From Podaxis mareebaensis (Eukaryota > Basidiomycota > Agaricomycetes > Agaricales > Agaricaceae), in contig JAEUWP010000129.1 in the NCBI GenBank assembly GCA_018524725.1, forward strand, positions 50,136 through 114,135: a stretch of DNA of 64,000 bases, in the 5' to 3' direction. A program made the translations under genes and the position numbers. Under the pieces are notes generated by a model. The model did no database searches. It saw nothing but the letters and a program-made list of their open reading frames with translations, and had not been told where the DNA came from. Shown here piece after piece: positions 1 to 15,873 of the stretch (the first letter of the stretch is position 1; every line of letters starts with the position of its first letter).

Positions 1-326
1 AGGGATCCAGTGATTATCATTAGGGGTAGAAACTTCTTGTTCAGCATGGATAATTCCATAGATTTGGGATCCACGGCTGGGTGGTGGAGGATGCTGTGGC
101 ACCCTGAAGCAGGTGTTCAGTTTCAAAGTTCTTGAGGACTCGGAACTCTTGAGGATGCGCACAATGCACAGGTACCATCAAGATGCAATAGTAATAGAGC
201 TGTCGTCTCGATTCACCAAGCCCGATACCCTTCGTGAAGCTGATGAAGCAACTTCCCGTTTTTTAACGTCGCGAGGTTAACGTTCAAAGCTTCTGCCTCG
301 AAACAAAATCTATTAACTGGGAGCAT
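1..326 (-). CDS. Possible 5' part of a divergent gene of unknown function, cut by the window edge
   Basis: An ATG at 326 opens a reading frame of 32 codons. A GT donor at 228-227 and an AG acceptor at 132-131 join it to a second frame (130 down to 1) that stays open to the window edge and contains a proline run followed by a Gly-Ser-Gln-Ile-Tyr-Gly-Ile-Ile segment. The joined frame is continuous and its composition looks coding, but the intron would be about 98 nt, longer than the 50-60 nt norm here, and the protein is not recognised. Only 91 bp separate its ATG from that of the MTR4 gene, so the two would share a promoter. It could equally be chance open sequence. Confidence 0.3.
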
Positions 327-417
327 CTCAGTCAAAGTTCGGGTGACTGATGTCACGAGTGTGACATAGGTGATGAAGAGGAAATCATGAATAAATGTTT
401 TATTTTCAATTTCTCCG
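327..417. promoter_or_regulatory. Probable 5' flank/promoter of the MTR4 gene, perhaps bidirectional
   Basis: This 91-bp gap lies directly upstream of the MTR4 start codon and upstream of the possible divergent gene at 1-326. No clear TATA box was seen. A weakly similar stretch precedes the relic MTR4 start codons at 28,651 and 31,522, so the duplicated fragments seem to carry part of this flank as well as coding sequence. Confidence 0.3.
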
Positions 418-3400
418 ATGAGTGCCAACGACCTTTTCTCCTTCCTCGACGCTACAGACGACAACGACGACATTGTTATTGAAGATGCAACGAAGATAGA
501 ACAACAACAACCCCAGGAAAATGGTCGACCACTGACACCAACATCCACTCTGAAGAGGAAGGCAGAGAGCCCTGAATCTACCACACGACCTCCAGACCAG
601 AATGGTGATACAAACATGGAGGACATTGCGCAGCCAGACGGGAATGGTCCTACTAAAAAACCAAGGATGGGCTCACCGAAACCAGTTGTCCTCGATGACT
701 TCGAGACCGAGGCGAAACGAGAGGTCGCTGCGAGCGCTGGTTTGACTGGAGCTACCACTGAAGCAGGATCGCGCCTGGAACTGCGCCACCAGGTAATGCG
801 CCGTCTATCCCGCCTCTGTAACCCTCAGCTCGGTGTTTACTTGGATGCATCAGGTCCGACATCAAGTTGCAGTGCCGCCAGGGTATAACTATATCCCAAT
901 ATCGCAGCACGTCCCCCCTGCGAAACCTGACCGCGAATACAAGTTCGAGCTGGATCCTTTTCAAAAAGTGTCTGTGCACGCGATCCAACGAAACGAGAGT
1001 GTCTTGGTATCGGCCCATACTAGTGCAGGAAAGACAGTCGTAGCCGAATACGCCATTGCTCAGTGTCTTAATAGAAAACAGAGAGTCATTTATACGAGTC
1101 CGATCAAGGTTCTTACCCTATTTCAGACTTTACATTGGAATGCAATGTTAACCTGAGCTTTCTCTAGGCGCTGAGCAACCAGAAGTACCGTGAAATGCTT
1201 GCAGAATTTGGAGACGTTGGTCTTATGACGGGAGATGTAACGATTAATCCTTCTGCGACGTGTTTGGTTATGACAACAGAGGTAAGTGTCTATGATACCT
1301 TATCACACTGTGTACTCACATTCAAGCCGTAGATTCTGCGTTCGATGCTATATCGAGGTTCGGAAATTATGCGAGAGGTAGCATGGGTCATCTTCGATGA
1401 AATCCACTACATGCGCGACAAGGAGCGTGGTGTAGTTTGGGAAGAAACAATCATCCTCCTCCCACATACAGTACGCTACGTCTTCCTGTCCGCAACAATA
1501 CCCAATGCCATGCAATTCGCTGAATGGATATGCAAGTCACACGAACAACCTTGTCACGTCGTTTATACCGACTTCCGCCCGACCCCTTTGCAACACTATC
1601 TCTTCCCTGCCGGTGGAGAGGGTATTTTCTTGGTCGTGAACGAGAAGGGGGAGTTCCGGGAGGATAACTTCAGCAAGGCAATGGGGAAGTTGCAGGATAG
1701 CGCCGGTGATGACCCTGCGGACCCGAAGGCAGGCAAAGGACGGAAGGGGAAGTCAAAGAAGGGAGGAGCGGACAAGAAAGGTGTGTATATTTCCATTAAC
1801 TACAGTGGACTCCAGTTTACCTCCATCTTTCAGGTTCCTCTGACATCTCAAAAATCATCAAAATGATCATGCTCAAAAACTACAACCCCGTCATTGTCTT
1901 CGCATTCAGCAAACGGGAATGTGAAGGCCTCGCCATGACCATGTCCAAGTTTGAGTTCAACTCTACAGAAGAACAGGACCTTGTCACCAACATCTTCAAT
2001 AACGCCATTGCCAATCTCGCCGAAGCCGATCGCGAACTACCTCAAATTACCAACCTCCTTCCCCTCCTCCGACGAGGCATTGGCGTGCACCATGGTGGAC
2101 TGCTGCCAATACTCAAGGAAGTCATCGAGATCCTTTTCCAAGAAGGCCTTATCAAGGTCCTCTTCGCGACAGAGACATTCTCCATTGGTTTGAACATGCC
2201 CGCGAAAACCGTCGTCTTTACTGCCGCCCGCAAATTTGACGGGCGTGAATTCCGTAATTTGTCTTCGGGAGAATACATCCAGATGTCTGGGCGTGCTGGA
2301 AGACGTGGATTGGATGATCGTGGAGTCGTGATTATGATGTGCGATGAGAAACTCGAACCAACTGCAGCGAAGGCTATGGTGAAGGGTGAAGCTGATCGAC
2401 TGGATTCAGCGTTCCATTTGGGATACAATATGATTTTGAATCTGATGAAGGTGGAGGGGATTAGTCCGGAGTATATGCTCGAGAGGTGTTTCTTCCAGTT
2501 CCAGAGTAGTGCTGGGATACCTAAACTCGAGGATGGTGTGTGGATTTTATTCTCATGATATTGAATGGAGTGCTAACGCATATACGCACGTAGAACTAAG
2601 GCTAGAGGAAGAGGCGAAGAATGCGACCGTGATACCTGACGAGGAACGTATAGCAGAGTACTATGAGTACCGTCAACAACTCGACCAAATGACCGCCGAC
2701 TTCCGGGAAGTCATCACGCACCCAACATATTCCCTACCCTTCCTTCTTCCCGGCAGACTTGTCAAGATCAAATACCAGAATCTTGATTTTGGCTGGGGTG
2801 TCGTCATTAACTTCCAAAAACGCTTGCCGCCCAAGGTTCGCATTCCCTCCAATTCCATCGCATCCCTCACTGCCATACTGATTATCTTGGTTGCAGAATC
2901 GCCCGGTGCCACAAGAAGACCTCCCCCCACATGAACAGTATGTCGTAGATGTCCTCCTTAACTGCGCAAAGGGCAGCACGGCTTCCCAAGACCACTCCAA
3001 GGTCGAAGCTCAACCCGCAGGTATCAAACCCTGTCCCGCAGGACAAAAAGGCCAACCACTCATTGTTCCCGTACTATTATCAACCATCGACGGGATCAGC
3101 CATCTGCGCTTAGTCGTGCCAAAGGATTTGAGACAGGATTCCGCGAGAGAACATTTATGGAAGAGCGTGTTGGAGGTGCAGAGTCGGTTCCCCAAAGGCA
3201 TTGCGCTCCTGGATCCGATTCAACACATGGGGATTAAGGATGAGAAGTTTAAAGAGCTGGTTAAGGTACGTCCCACTACTTCTCGTGTACAGTCTAAACG
3301 CTAAGTATTCAATGCAGAAAATTTCCATTATGGAAGCAAAAATGTTCTCCAGTCCTCTGCACACCTCTCCTCAACTACCGCAGCTCTACACACTCTACGC

Positions 3401-4178
3401 CAAAAAACGTGCACACCAAGAAAAAATCCGGGATCTCAAGAAGCGGATACAAGCAACACACGATGTACTCCAACTTGAGGAGCTCAAGTGCCGCAAACGT
3501 GTTCTACGGCGGTTGAATTTCACAACTTCGGCAGATATTGTGGACATGAAGGGACGTGTGGCGTGCGAGATTAGTACTGGTGACGAGCTGTTGTTGACGG
3601 AGTTGATTTTCAATGGTGTTTTCAACCCGCTTGCGCCGGAGCAGTGTGCGGCGTTGTTGAGTTGTTTTGTTTTTGCGGAAAAGGTGTGTGAGCTCATGGC
3701 TCCTCCAATTAACTCATGATTGATGGGGAAATGTTACAGAGCGAGCAAACTACGAAGCTCAAGGAAGAACTTGCAGCGCCACTACGCGTTATGCAAGAGT
3801 TCGCACGCCGGATAGCAAAAGTATCAAAAGAATCCAAGCTCCCGATCGATGAGAACGAATACGTGTCCTCGTTTAAAGTTGAGCTCATGGACGCTGTCAT
3901 CCAATGGTGTCGCGGGGCCTCATTCTCTGACATCCTCAAGGTGAGGTTTCCTTTCAATCCGTCCTGGTACACTTGACCAACCCCAAGCCTTGCAGTTGAC
4001 GGATCAATTTGAGGGAAGCGTAATCCGAGTCTTCCGACGGTTAGGCGAACTGCTACGTCAAATGGCGCAGGCAGCCAAAGTCATCGGAAACCACGAGCTC
4101 CAAGAAAAGTTCGAAAAAGCGTCAGAGATGCTGGAGAGACCAAATTCGGTCATATTCTGCTCGTCTCTATACTTATAG
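418..4178 (+). CDS. MTR4: MTR4/DOB1-type exosome-cofactor DExH-box RNA helicase
   Basis: Ten exons: 418-792, 854-1108, 1168-1281, 1333-1780, 1834-2535, 2594-2835, 2897-3265, 3318-3683, 3740-3940, 3996-4178. They join in frame to 1,084 residues, near the usual length of about 1,070. Family role: ATP-dependent 3'-5' RNA unwinding in the nucleus to feed RNA to the exosome, as part of TRAMP-type complexes in rRNA processing and RNA surveillance. Visible motifs: motif [10 protein letters not shown] (178-186), motif II DEIH (270-273), motif [12 protein letters not shown] (547-556), then the arch/KOW region and a C-terminal DSHCT-type helical domain ending in SLYL, as in Mtr4. The first ~120 residues are acidic, Ser/Pro-rich and poorly conserved. 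Ski2 is the main alternative, but the total length and the C-terminal end fit Mtr4 better. All nine introns are 51-61 nt. The 3' end faces the chitinase gene 278 bp away. Confidence 0.93.
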
Positions 4179-4456
4179 TATTATCCTTCTTGGGTTTTCA
4201 AGGATCTCTCGCCCTCGCTGATCACCGATACCTATCACCCTCTTTCCTGGTGGAAAAAGAAAATCATTGGTTTCACAGACTGCTATATTAAATATTTGAG
4301 ACAACAGAAGCAAAGAGGTATGTATCTCCAAAGGAATGTGAAACATTATACAGACGAGGTGCCAAGGGGAGGCTTTGCAGGCAAATACTTAGTAATTTAT
4401 GAGAAAGCTGGTATCCAAAAGAGCAAAGGTTTGGGGGGCGGGAGACCCTTAGTTCC

Positions 4457-6539
4457 TCAGCAAGCACCGTTGTCAACCCAGACGCCGGCTATACAGACTA
4501 TCAGAACCAGACCCGTCAAAGAAGCAATGGGAGTAACTTACCAGCGCCACCGGGAGTGTCACCCAGCGTCCACCACTGCGCAGTCCAGAGGTGGTTGTCT
4601 AAGTGAAAAAGTGCATCAACGCTTGTTCTTTGTGACTCTTACATAAGTACACATACTGTAAACAGCCTTGTTATCCTTCACGTAAGTCGTCGACGAGCTC
4701 CAGGCAGCGACACCTGAGCACTTGCCAGTACCAGGGGTCGTTGTCGGAGGAGTCGTTGTCGGAGGAGTTGTTGTCGGAGGAGTCGTGGGTTGCGCCGTCG
4801 TGGTAGGAGTGCTACCGCCCATGTTGTTGCGAATGTTATCCCACTTGCTGTTGGGGTAGCTGCAAGAAAGTCCACGTTAGCAAGTCTTCTGTGGGTCACA
4901 CACTGAAGTCCTTTACTTGATATGGTTTTGTGTCTGGTCCAAAGAGCCAAGCACGTTTGCGACAACACCGACGAGAGATTCCGAACCAACTTTGTCCGTT
5001 GACAGTTCCCAGAACATACTACCGCCGAGGCCCTTAGAGTTGATGTATTGGGCCTTGAGTTTGGCGATGTTGGGAGTGTCGTAGGAGACGAGCTCTCTCT
5101 TAGCCGAGTCGTACGAGTAGGAGGTTACATCGGTGGTATTCTCGAAGATTTGAGCACCAGCGACTGTACATAGGCGCGTTGGTTCCGGATATAAAGTAGG
5201 AAGGTGATAGGTGAACGTACGAGGAAGTGCCTTGTAAGAGTAAACACCAGCTTCAATTGTACCGGGACCAATCTAGGCAATTGGTTAGACGGATTCCACC
5301 TCACAAGAAAAGGGAAGAGAAACGCACACCACTGTACGATTGACCGATACCATTGGTGTTCTCAAAGGCACGGCCATACAAGGGAATACCAATGTTGATC
5401 TTGCTAGCAGTGGCACCAGAGCTGAGATAGAACTTGACAGCCGCGTCGGTGCTGACACCAGTTCTCTGGCCACCATACAGGTTGGCCTGGTTATCAGCGT
5501 ACGTCAGCCACGAGCCGGCGTAGTCATAGGCCTACAATAACTCCCATGAGTTTTGCAACTACTCCTTCTAGCGTTTAGTACGTACCATCAAGTTCCAGTA
5601 GTTCATAGCAGCATTCATCTGAGGGACAACGAGGTTGGCATAGTTGGCGGGGCCAGCAGCAACGGCGGCAGTAACGAGGTAAGGGGTGGAGTCGCCTTTG
5701 CGGGAAGCCAAATTGTTGAAGGCGGTGCGGAGTTCAGTGACAAGGTCAGCCAAGCCTTGACCTTGAGCGGCGTTAGCAGGATACTCGAAGTCCAAATCAC
5801 TACATCCCATCTGTCGTCAGCATACGAGCCAATGGAGGCGACGCAGAAGCAAAGGCTTACATTCCGTCAAGACCATAATCCTCGATGAGCTTGACAGCGT
5901 CGTTAACGAAGTTTGCACGAGCAGAGGCAGAAGTGACGAAGTTGAAGTGACCGGATTGTGAGTATGTCCAACCGCCGACGGAGAGGAGGACCTTCAGGTT
6001 GCGCTGACGCAGCTTGATAAGATAGAGTTGCTTGAAACAACCATACAGGTTATTGCCTGGCTCGTCCCACGAGTCACCAGGGAAGTGTTTCTCCTGATCC
6101 GCATATGAGTCGGTCAGCTTGATGTTTCCTGTCGAAGCATCGGTATCCGCGAAAGAGTAAAGAATGTCTGCATAAGGGAAAAGAAGATCAGTTATATCAC
6201 TCTTGGTAACTATGTAACGACGGCTTACGGGTGATAGGGCCCGAAACAATATCGGTAGGTTCTGTGAATAGACAGATAACGTCAACACATTGACCAAAAA
6301 GGATGACACGTCGACATACGGAAGTTGGCTCCGTAGATACCCCAATTAGTGAAATACGCGAAGGAAGCCTTGCTCGTCGCGCGCCTTTGTATCTTGTTGG
6401 TCTTTGGGTTGGTCTCAATGGCAAACCTGTTGGGAGCCTCCTTATAATTAGCAGGCCTGTGCATAACCTGGGTTGCTTCGACTGCACTGAGCGCAGCCAA
6501 GGCAAAGGTAACAGCCTGGAGAAGACGGTGGAAAGCCAT
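4457..6539 (-). CDS. Secreted GH18 chitinase with C-terminal CBM5/12 chitin-binding module
   Basis: Ten exons in transcription order: 6539-6320, 6261-6229, 6167-5861, 5799-5586, 5531-5328, 5272-5221, 5163-4917, 4859-4657, 4598-4542, 4488-4457. They give 522 residues. Residues 1 to about 22 form a signal peptide, and Gln-Arg-Arg at 51-53 is a possible Kex2-type processing site. The GH18 barrel carries SVGGWTYS (147-154) and the catalytic motif DGIDLDFEYP (185-194), with Glu192 as the expected acid/base. An intron falls inside this motif after DGI. A Pro/Thr-rich linker leads to a CBM5/12 module (about 479-522) with the Trp-Trp pair and the WVDNGAC end. That module is spread over three exons, two of only 57 and 32 nt, so it is easily missed by gene finders. 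The family hydrolyses beta-1,4-linked N-acetylglucosamine polymers outside the cell; a role in cell-wall turnover or mycoparasitism is inference. Confidence 0.9.
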
Positions 6540-9500
6540 TATTCGACGAAACCCGAGAGAAGAGAGAGAAGCAGGCAGTGAGAGGGCGTTGCAGTTAGCT
6601 ACAGCATGTCCGTTGAACAAAAGCGACCTTAAGTAGGTGGGACTGTCTCAGAAGAAGGGTCCTGAGAAGAATGTAGGCACATGTGTCCATCAAGAGACTC
6701 GGAAAGCCGAGCACAAGCACATGGATAGCAAACTGTAAAGAGCTCGTTAATGTTGGAAAGTGTATAGCATGCCAACAGTCGATAGAACATATCGGGCGAT
6801 CAGAGGACCACATAAATCTCCGGTTGGAGGATTAAACATGGAATCGAAGGCGTTCGGAGGTCCAAAAGGAATAGATTCGTTCCAGAGCTCCGGCTGTCCG
6901 AGAGAGGTATTAAACCAGGAAGGTTGAGTTAACTCTGCTGCCTGGGCTAAACCGTTATCGCTCGCCAGGTACCAGCCAATCCATAATTACAGGTTGTTCA
7001 AGACAGATTCTTTTGTCCACAGAGTCAGTATTGGACAAAGACAGGCTTCTACGAGTGCCGGGAGACTCGGAGAGCAGCGCTTGACCCTAATACACTTGTC
7101 GTCCAGGTGACACGAGCAGCGTGCACACCATCTTACGCCAGGACAAGCGGCGTGGGGTAAAGCAGAGAACCAAGAAGGGAGAACATATGGTGCAGAGTCG
7201 AATGAATGTTGAGTTCCTTGGACTGATGGTGGCTTGCCGTGTATCAAAGAGTCGGTGCATGCGAGCACGAAGCAGAGTCCCACAATGTTACACGCGGCTC
7301 GCAGTCACAACACGATACTTTCGGTCATCACGTGGAAATACTCACCTCGACTTCTCCCTTTTGTATCACTTTTGTATCCCTCTGAGGCCGCCCCATTTCC
7401 TCTCTTAGCTGGATTGGAGAATGCAGTACTCTACACACGAGCTTTTGTTAGAATATAGAACACTCCCGCCAGAGCGAGGGATACCAAAGGAGACTGGAGA
7501 CCTCGCTTGGATCTGGTGGTGGCTTGTTTCATTGTTTGATCTCGCTTGTGCACCGTTGGTAAGGATACCGGACTCGATAATACAATCTGCGGTATTATAG
7601 TTTCTTCCTGAGGCATGAAGGCAACGTGGATATGAAAGTTTCCCATCATGAGGAAAAGCACTCATGAACACTACTGTACTACGGCATGAGAAGCCACGGC
7701 CGCTTGTTTCAGATTTGCCCAAGAAAGATCCTTGAGCTCAAGTCCTGTAACCATGCAATATGATACGCGAAGTGTCGCCTTTTATGCGGGAATCATGCTC
7801 GATATATGGAAACTCACTATATTTGCCTCGTGAAAGTTCGCTGAGAAGCCCGCGGCCTGAGACCTCACTGCTTATCTACCTCTGACGTCATCATTGGATG
7901 GTACCATTTGAACCCAAGTCCTCAAGTAGTCCATTGAACCTGTAAGGTTGTGACCATCTACTTGGTTGGTCGATGGGTACTCTATCTTGCATCTATGCGG
8001 TGTGCCGTGGGCTTGGACGATTTCTCCTGCAGCCACAATGCATATGGTGAGGAGGCGCTTGACAATAATCACTTGTCGTATTCAATTAAAGTTCAAGCTT
8101 CAATAATCTACCTTTGACTGTGTCGCGTGTTTTATTGTTTCGCGAATGTCGTTAAGGTCTCTAAACTTCATGGGACAATGTCCAGTCGTCCTGGTGACAC
8201 GTTTAGAGCCTTATGTTGTGAGACCTGCCACCAAGTTCTAGTATCGTGACAGTGGCCAAACAGACATGCCAAGTTCATAGACTCCTTGGTATTCCTCCTA
8301 GAATCAGTCTGAGCTCTTCTGAACGAGCCTTTTTCCATCTCGTGCACAATCCGCAGTGCCCGAACGAAGCCAGTGCCGTTCTGGTGCCTCGATTTCCATT
8401 CAGGCGAACAGACCAAGAAGGAACGGCTGGTCGGACCTGATCACCACAACGTATCCGCTAAGACAACCAGTCCATATCTATGGGGACCGGTGAAGGAGAG
8501 ACAAGGCGGGGAGCACTCGGATAAGGGGATACAGTCAATCTGATTGTCAACTCTCTCATAACCCATAGCCTGGTTCCATGTCCGGACTATGGGGTATGAG
8601 AGAGTACGGGTTATAAGAGAGGACTAAGACATGAGAAAGCTGACTTTGTCCCCGGGAAGAGCTATGGGTTATGGCAGAGTATGGGTTACGAGAGATGTGG
8701 GTTATGAGAGAGTTGACTGTACCACCATGCTTCACGAGCTGAGATGGAGCCCCACCAAGGCCGAGAGAGAAAAGCAAGCGGAAGACTCGCGAGGCGCGGA
8801 ATGGAAGGCGATCGATGGGGATATAGTTCTTCGCTGCAGATTTTCCGCGAGGAACATTGAGAGGTGGTTTCTTCCTCGCTGCGTGCCACAAGTAGGATAT
8901 GGAAACATGTGAGCGAGCTTGGATGATCGTCGGGACCTTGATCTTCTGATCTTCTAAACATTTGCCTCGGTGACCCCGCGATCGGTGTCGCCAAGAAGTT
9001 AGATTTTGGGGGTTCTTCACGGCGTCGTCCTGCTGACCTTGGCAATAGATGTCCTGAGAAGCCCAGTCGCCAACGAAGGAACACCAGTATCAAGTCAGTA
9101 CTAGAAAGGGGAGAAATCCGTTTTCATGAGAAAGCAGTAGAACCTTCAGCCGGGGAAGCTCACACATGCGAAACAAGAGGATCCAAGGGGGAAATTGATT
9201 ATGATATTCCTCCCATTGATGGTTGACCATCAGTTTGGCCTCCATGACAGCTTCCGTCGTGTCATTGCCAGTGCAACATGGTTGACCAGGCGGATCCGGC
9301 TTTACGATACATGGCTTCAAAGGGAGTAGGCTCTTCGATCATGAGACGCACGGGCACAGCCAAAAGCATACTTTGCAAATGGTGAATCGTAAGGTCAAAG
9401 GCTCTTCAGGGAATGGAATAGGTTGCACTAGCGTATGTCCTGGCACCAATCGGAGCTCATACCGCGTGCGATTTGACTGCAAGGCCCGCTGTCTTGGTAT

Positions 9501-10889
9501 CTTGCAGGTTGTAAGTCGGCCAAGGGCGGGATGAATCAAGCTTCAATTGTTTCGAATTCTCTACTCTCGGCCATTTCCGAATACCTACCCACGAAGCAAC
9601 AGGTTAACTCATGCAAAACTATAAAGCTTAATACTTACCGTAAAAACGCCGATCATGATCGTAGTAGGCGGCAAATAGATAAGAGTTATAAGCCTCCTGG
9701 TGGTTTGCACAAATGACAACAAACCGGTAAGTACCTGTAAGTAAAAAGTCAAGAGTGTCTGGAGGTAAGTACGGGCGTAGTTAAATTGGTCAGCCGTTGA
9801 TCCCAATGTTACTTACAATTCGTGAACTTGGCTGCCAAATCCGAGAAAGCACGCTAACCTTACCCTCAACTCACTCCGAAACATATCAAGAAAACAATCC
9901 TATAACCAATTCTGCATAATGCTTGACTATCATAGGGATCAGGGCTATGTGGGCGGTAGTAGAGGAGATGAGAGATAGTAGAGAACAATCAATGAAACTA
10001 CCCAGCAAGTGCGAACAACCAGAACAGAAGTCCAACACGAATAATGACTACGGGATATTCCAAGGTGATTGTCCCATAGAGGAGAGGCAGATAATGACAT
10101 TGGGGGAGGAGGGATGAGGAGGGTGTGAGCTAAAGGGTAGCAAGAGTGTTTGAGTGAGTGTAATGCAACAGAGACACGATAACACAGTCGACTACGAAAG
10201 GAGGAAAACAAAAAAAAAAACAAAGGAAGTACGTGGAAGAAGCCTTGGAATTATAGAGCAACATTGACGAGTGATTGGAACAGATGGGATGCTGTATGGA
10301 TGGTAGAAGGTATATGATGGGGGCGGTGGCGGTGAAGAAAAAGGGGTATGATTAAAAGATTTAAAGAAAGACGAGAACAGCACTTTATAACACGGACACT
10401 TGCAAGACAGAGAGAAAAGTGGAGAGAGGAGTAGATTAGGGTTGTGGTACTCTTCGAAACAACTATCAGAACAAGGGAGACGAAAAGAAAGAAAGGGGGA
10501 ATGGGAGATCGTGATGGCGGGTGTATACTTCGGAAGTCCATGCGTTCAAGTTCTCTCTCTCGCTTCCGTTTGATTCGAATTGATGATCTGCTTCTCTTGG
10601 GCCACTTCTCGTCATTCGCCAGATCGTTGAAGATACTGCAGGTTGAAAAGGTTCCTTCAAAGACGACTTGACACCGCCTGACCCAGGTAGATGTTCGTAC
10701 TCTGCATTATAAACCTCCTCCCTGAGCCACCCTGCCATACACCCAGAGAAGACCAGGGACGCACCTTGACCGTTCCCCATCCTCACCGCCACGGAACGTT
10801 TCCGAACATGCATTTGATCGCATATACCTCTACCCTCCACGCCAACGAACCAACGAACGCACATGCCCCACCACACGAGCCGAGTTGCA
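6540..10889. other. 4.35-kb stretch without a recognisable gene
   Basis: No spliced or unspliced reading frame here could be tied to a known family. Open frames up to about 150 codons occur (for example 8,556-9,020 on the minus strand) but have low-complexity or shifting composition. A stretch near 9,090-9,540 (minus) reads open in several short frames with protein-like composition and may be a decayed gene, but no domain was recognised. A 172-bp inverted-repeat structure lies at 8,546-8,717. The 10,200-10,560 part is purine/pyrimidine-skewed. No tRNA-like cloverleaf was seen. Confidence 0.5.
8546..8717. repeat. Inverted repeat with 20-bp perfect ends enclosing degenerate short repeats
   Basis: Bases 8,546-8,565 are the exact reverse complement of 8,698-8,717. 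The interior holds several further imperfect copies of a TATGGGTTATGAGAGAGT-like word, some in each orientation. The whole could fold into a hairpin of about 170 nt or be a short MITE-like element. No target-site duplication was confirmed at its borders. Confidence 0.6.
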
Positions 10890-11807
10890 TTATACATCCA
10901 CATAGATCAAGATCGGCTCTCCCACACCCTCAATTTCAGGTATCACGCATTTGAGATCGAAAGCCTTTGCAAGCACAATTTTGAAGATCTTCTGCACGTT
11001 AATGGACGCGGAGGTTGAGCAGAAGATAAGGGACGCATGCATGGCTTTCGCGAAGCGCTTGGCCTGTGTGGGAAAGTTAGATGATGATTGGGGACGGGTG
11101 ACGAGAAAATTGAGCAGAACTATGGAGGTAGCGGACGAACCTGTTTGGTGATTTCCTCCTGTTCATCTCGAGGGAATGTGGCAAACTGGTCGAACTTGGT
11201 CCCAATCAGGAAGGGTATTGCGGTCTATACGCAGTCAATTCAGTGTGAAGATGATTTGAGGGAGTGGCGAGGAAGTAATACCTTGTTGAACCCTCGAGCT
11301 TGTCGATACCACTCTTTCACCGAATTCAGAGTTGACTTTCGCGAGAGATCAAACATGAAGAGAATTGCCACTGCATCATTGCAGACGAGCGGCAGCATAT
11401 TTACAAACTCTCGTTGACCGCCCAAATCCCATATTGAAAACGTGATTGTCGTTCGTCGTACTGAGATCGTCTTTTCCATAAAATTGACGCCTATAAAGTG
11501 GCAACATGAATGTTAAACTTTCATGGCTGTAGGAACCAGGGAGCGGCACACACCCAGCGTCTGAATATAGTCCTCATCGAAACTGCCCTCGACGTATTTG
11601 ACCATCAAGCTCGTCTTTCCAATCTGAGAGTCTCCAACCATGCCAACCTTGATGACGACGCTGGGATTCGGGAGAGGTCAGTTGAACGGGGACACGTGTA
11701 ATGATAGACGAGCGTGTGCACCTGTTCCTCTCGTCGCCATTTTCTGTGTTCTGGGATGTAGACACGGCTGGAGAGAGAGAGGTTGACGATGAGGCAGAGG
11801 CAGACAT
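10890..11807 (-). CDS. SPG1: Septation-initiation Ras-like GTPase, Spg1/Tem1 family
   Basis: Five exons in transcription order: 11807-11722, 11660-11554, 11490-11282, 11224-11141, 11063-10890, giving 219 residues. Family role: the switch GTPase at the spindle pole body that triggers the septation-initiation / mitotic-exit network. Visible motifs: P-loop GDSQIGKTS (38-46), switch II WDLGGQ (85-90, with the Gly-Gln of this subfamily), and TKFD (143-146) for guanine specificity. The C terminus ends in ILIYVDV, with no CaaX prenylation motif, as expected for Spg1/Tem1 and unlike Ras or Rho. The first ~30 residues are a Ser/Thr-rich extension. Introns are 57-77 nt. The protein core is well conserved and no break is seen. 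Confidence 0.93.
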
Positions 11808-12764
11808 GACTTGGTGATGGCAGTTGAAGAAGAAGAGGAGTATATTACAGCGCGTAGGGAGGAGAGACTAGGGATTTGCGGAATATCGGATTAGAGGGCG
11901 AGTAGGAAAAGAAAGCAAAGGAGAGACACGTGGTGGTTGCGCAGACACAGACAGTGAAGAAGTGTCCGCAGAGGATTGTCGTCGTCGTCGTTGGCAGCAA
12001 CGATGAAGAGCAAAGTTGGACGAGAATTACAACATCACTCACACACTCAACAACAAACAACTCAGGCACATCATTTCCCTGGTAACAATTGAATATTTTT
12101 CTGTTTCGTGTTTACTCCTCCAGCCTTAAATACCCAGCCTATTGCTCACCTGTCCTACGGCACACTCTGCACGAAATGTTGTACAATCGCGGTACAGTAC
12201 GGATAATTTCCGTCATCTGACTGGGTATTGTTGGTGCTCCGTGGGTCCTTCCCCAGCCCCTGATCGATCGTCGCAAACCCGCATGGCCACCGCTAAACAC
12301 AAATATGCGCCAGAGGCGGCACCTATTCACCGGATAAAATGCGCGGCTCTTTCTCGGGTTCCCCACTGACGGGCCACGTCAACGGACTTTCTTGCATCTT
12401 CCTGCTATCACTGCCCGATGATCTCAGGTCGCAAACATGCTCCCAAAAACTTCTTCCCTCGCCTTGTTTTCGTCTGGATTATCCGACGTATTCGTCCTGA
12501 CATAGTCACATGAAGCCCTTCCGAGCTCTATCCGCGTAGCCATTCGTCCCTTTCAATTAACTTTCACTCTTTTGAGTGCTTGTTTCCCACTTAGTCGTTC
12601 TGCCATCGTACACAGCACTTCGAATGACATCGATTCAATTACACGTATCGGTCATTTGAAAAGTCTTGGTATTTCTTGGCAATGAGGTGCCTGTACTCTC
12701 GAGATGATTTAAGAATGGCCAGTAGCGACAATCCAACTCTTTCAACCTCATCGTTCCCTGTGCG
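11808..12764. other. Intergenic region between the divergent SPG1 and CDH1 genes
   Basis: About 960 bp separate the start codons of the minus-strand GTPase and the plus-strand cellobiose dehydrogenase, so this interval must hold both promoters. The segment next to SPG1 (about 11,850-12,010) is AG-rich on the plus strand, which means a pyrimidine-rich leader in the sense direction of SPG1. No convincing TATA box or operator was identified. Confidence 0.4.

Positions 12765-15873
<3,109 letters not shown>

Noticed and set aside
6303..6581. Plus-strand open frame opposite the chitinase 5' end
   Set aside because: Antisense shadow of a well-supported gene.
8556..9020. 154-codon minus-strand open frame as a gene
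   Set aside because: It overlaps the inverted repeat, has repeat-derived composition and no recognisable domain.
10192..10541. Minus-strand Phe/Ser/Pro-rich open frames as a membrane protein
   Set aside because: Low-complexity pyrimidine-rich DNA explains them; no start context, splice sites or family match.
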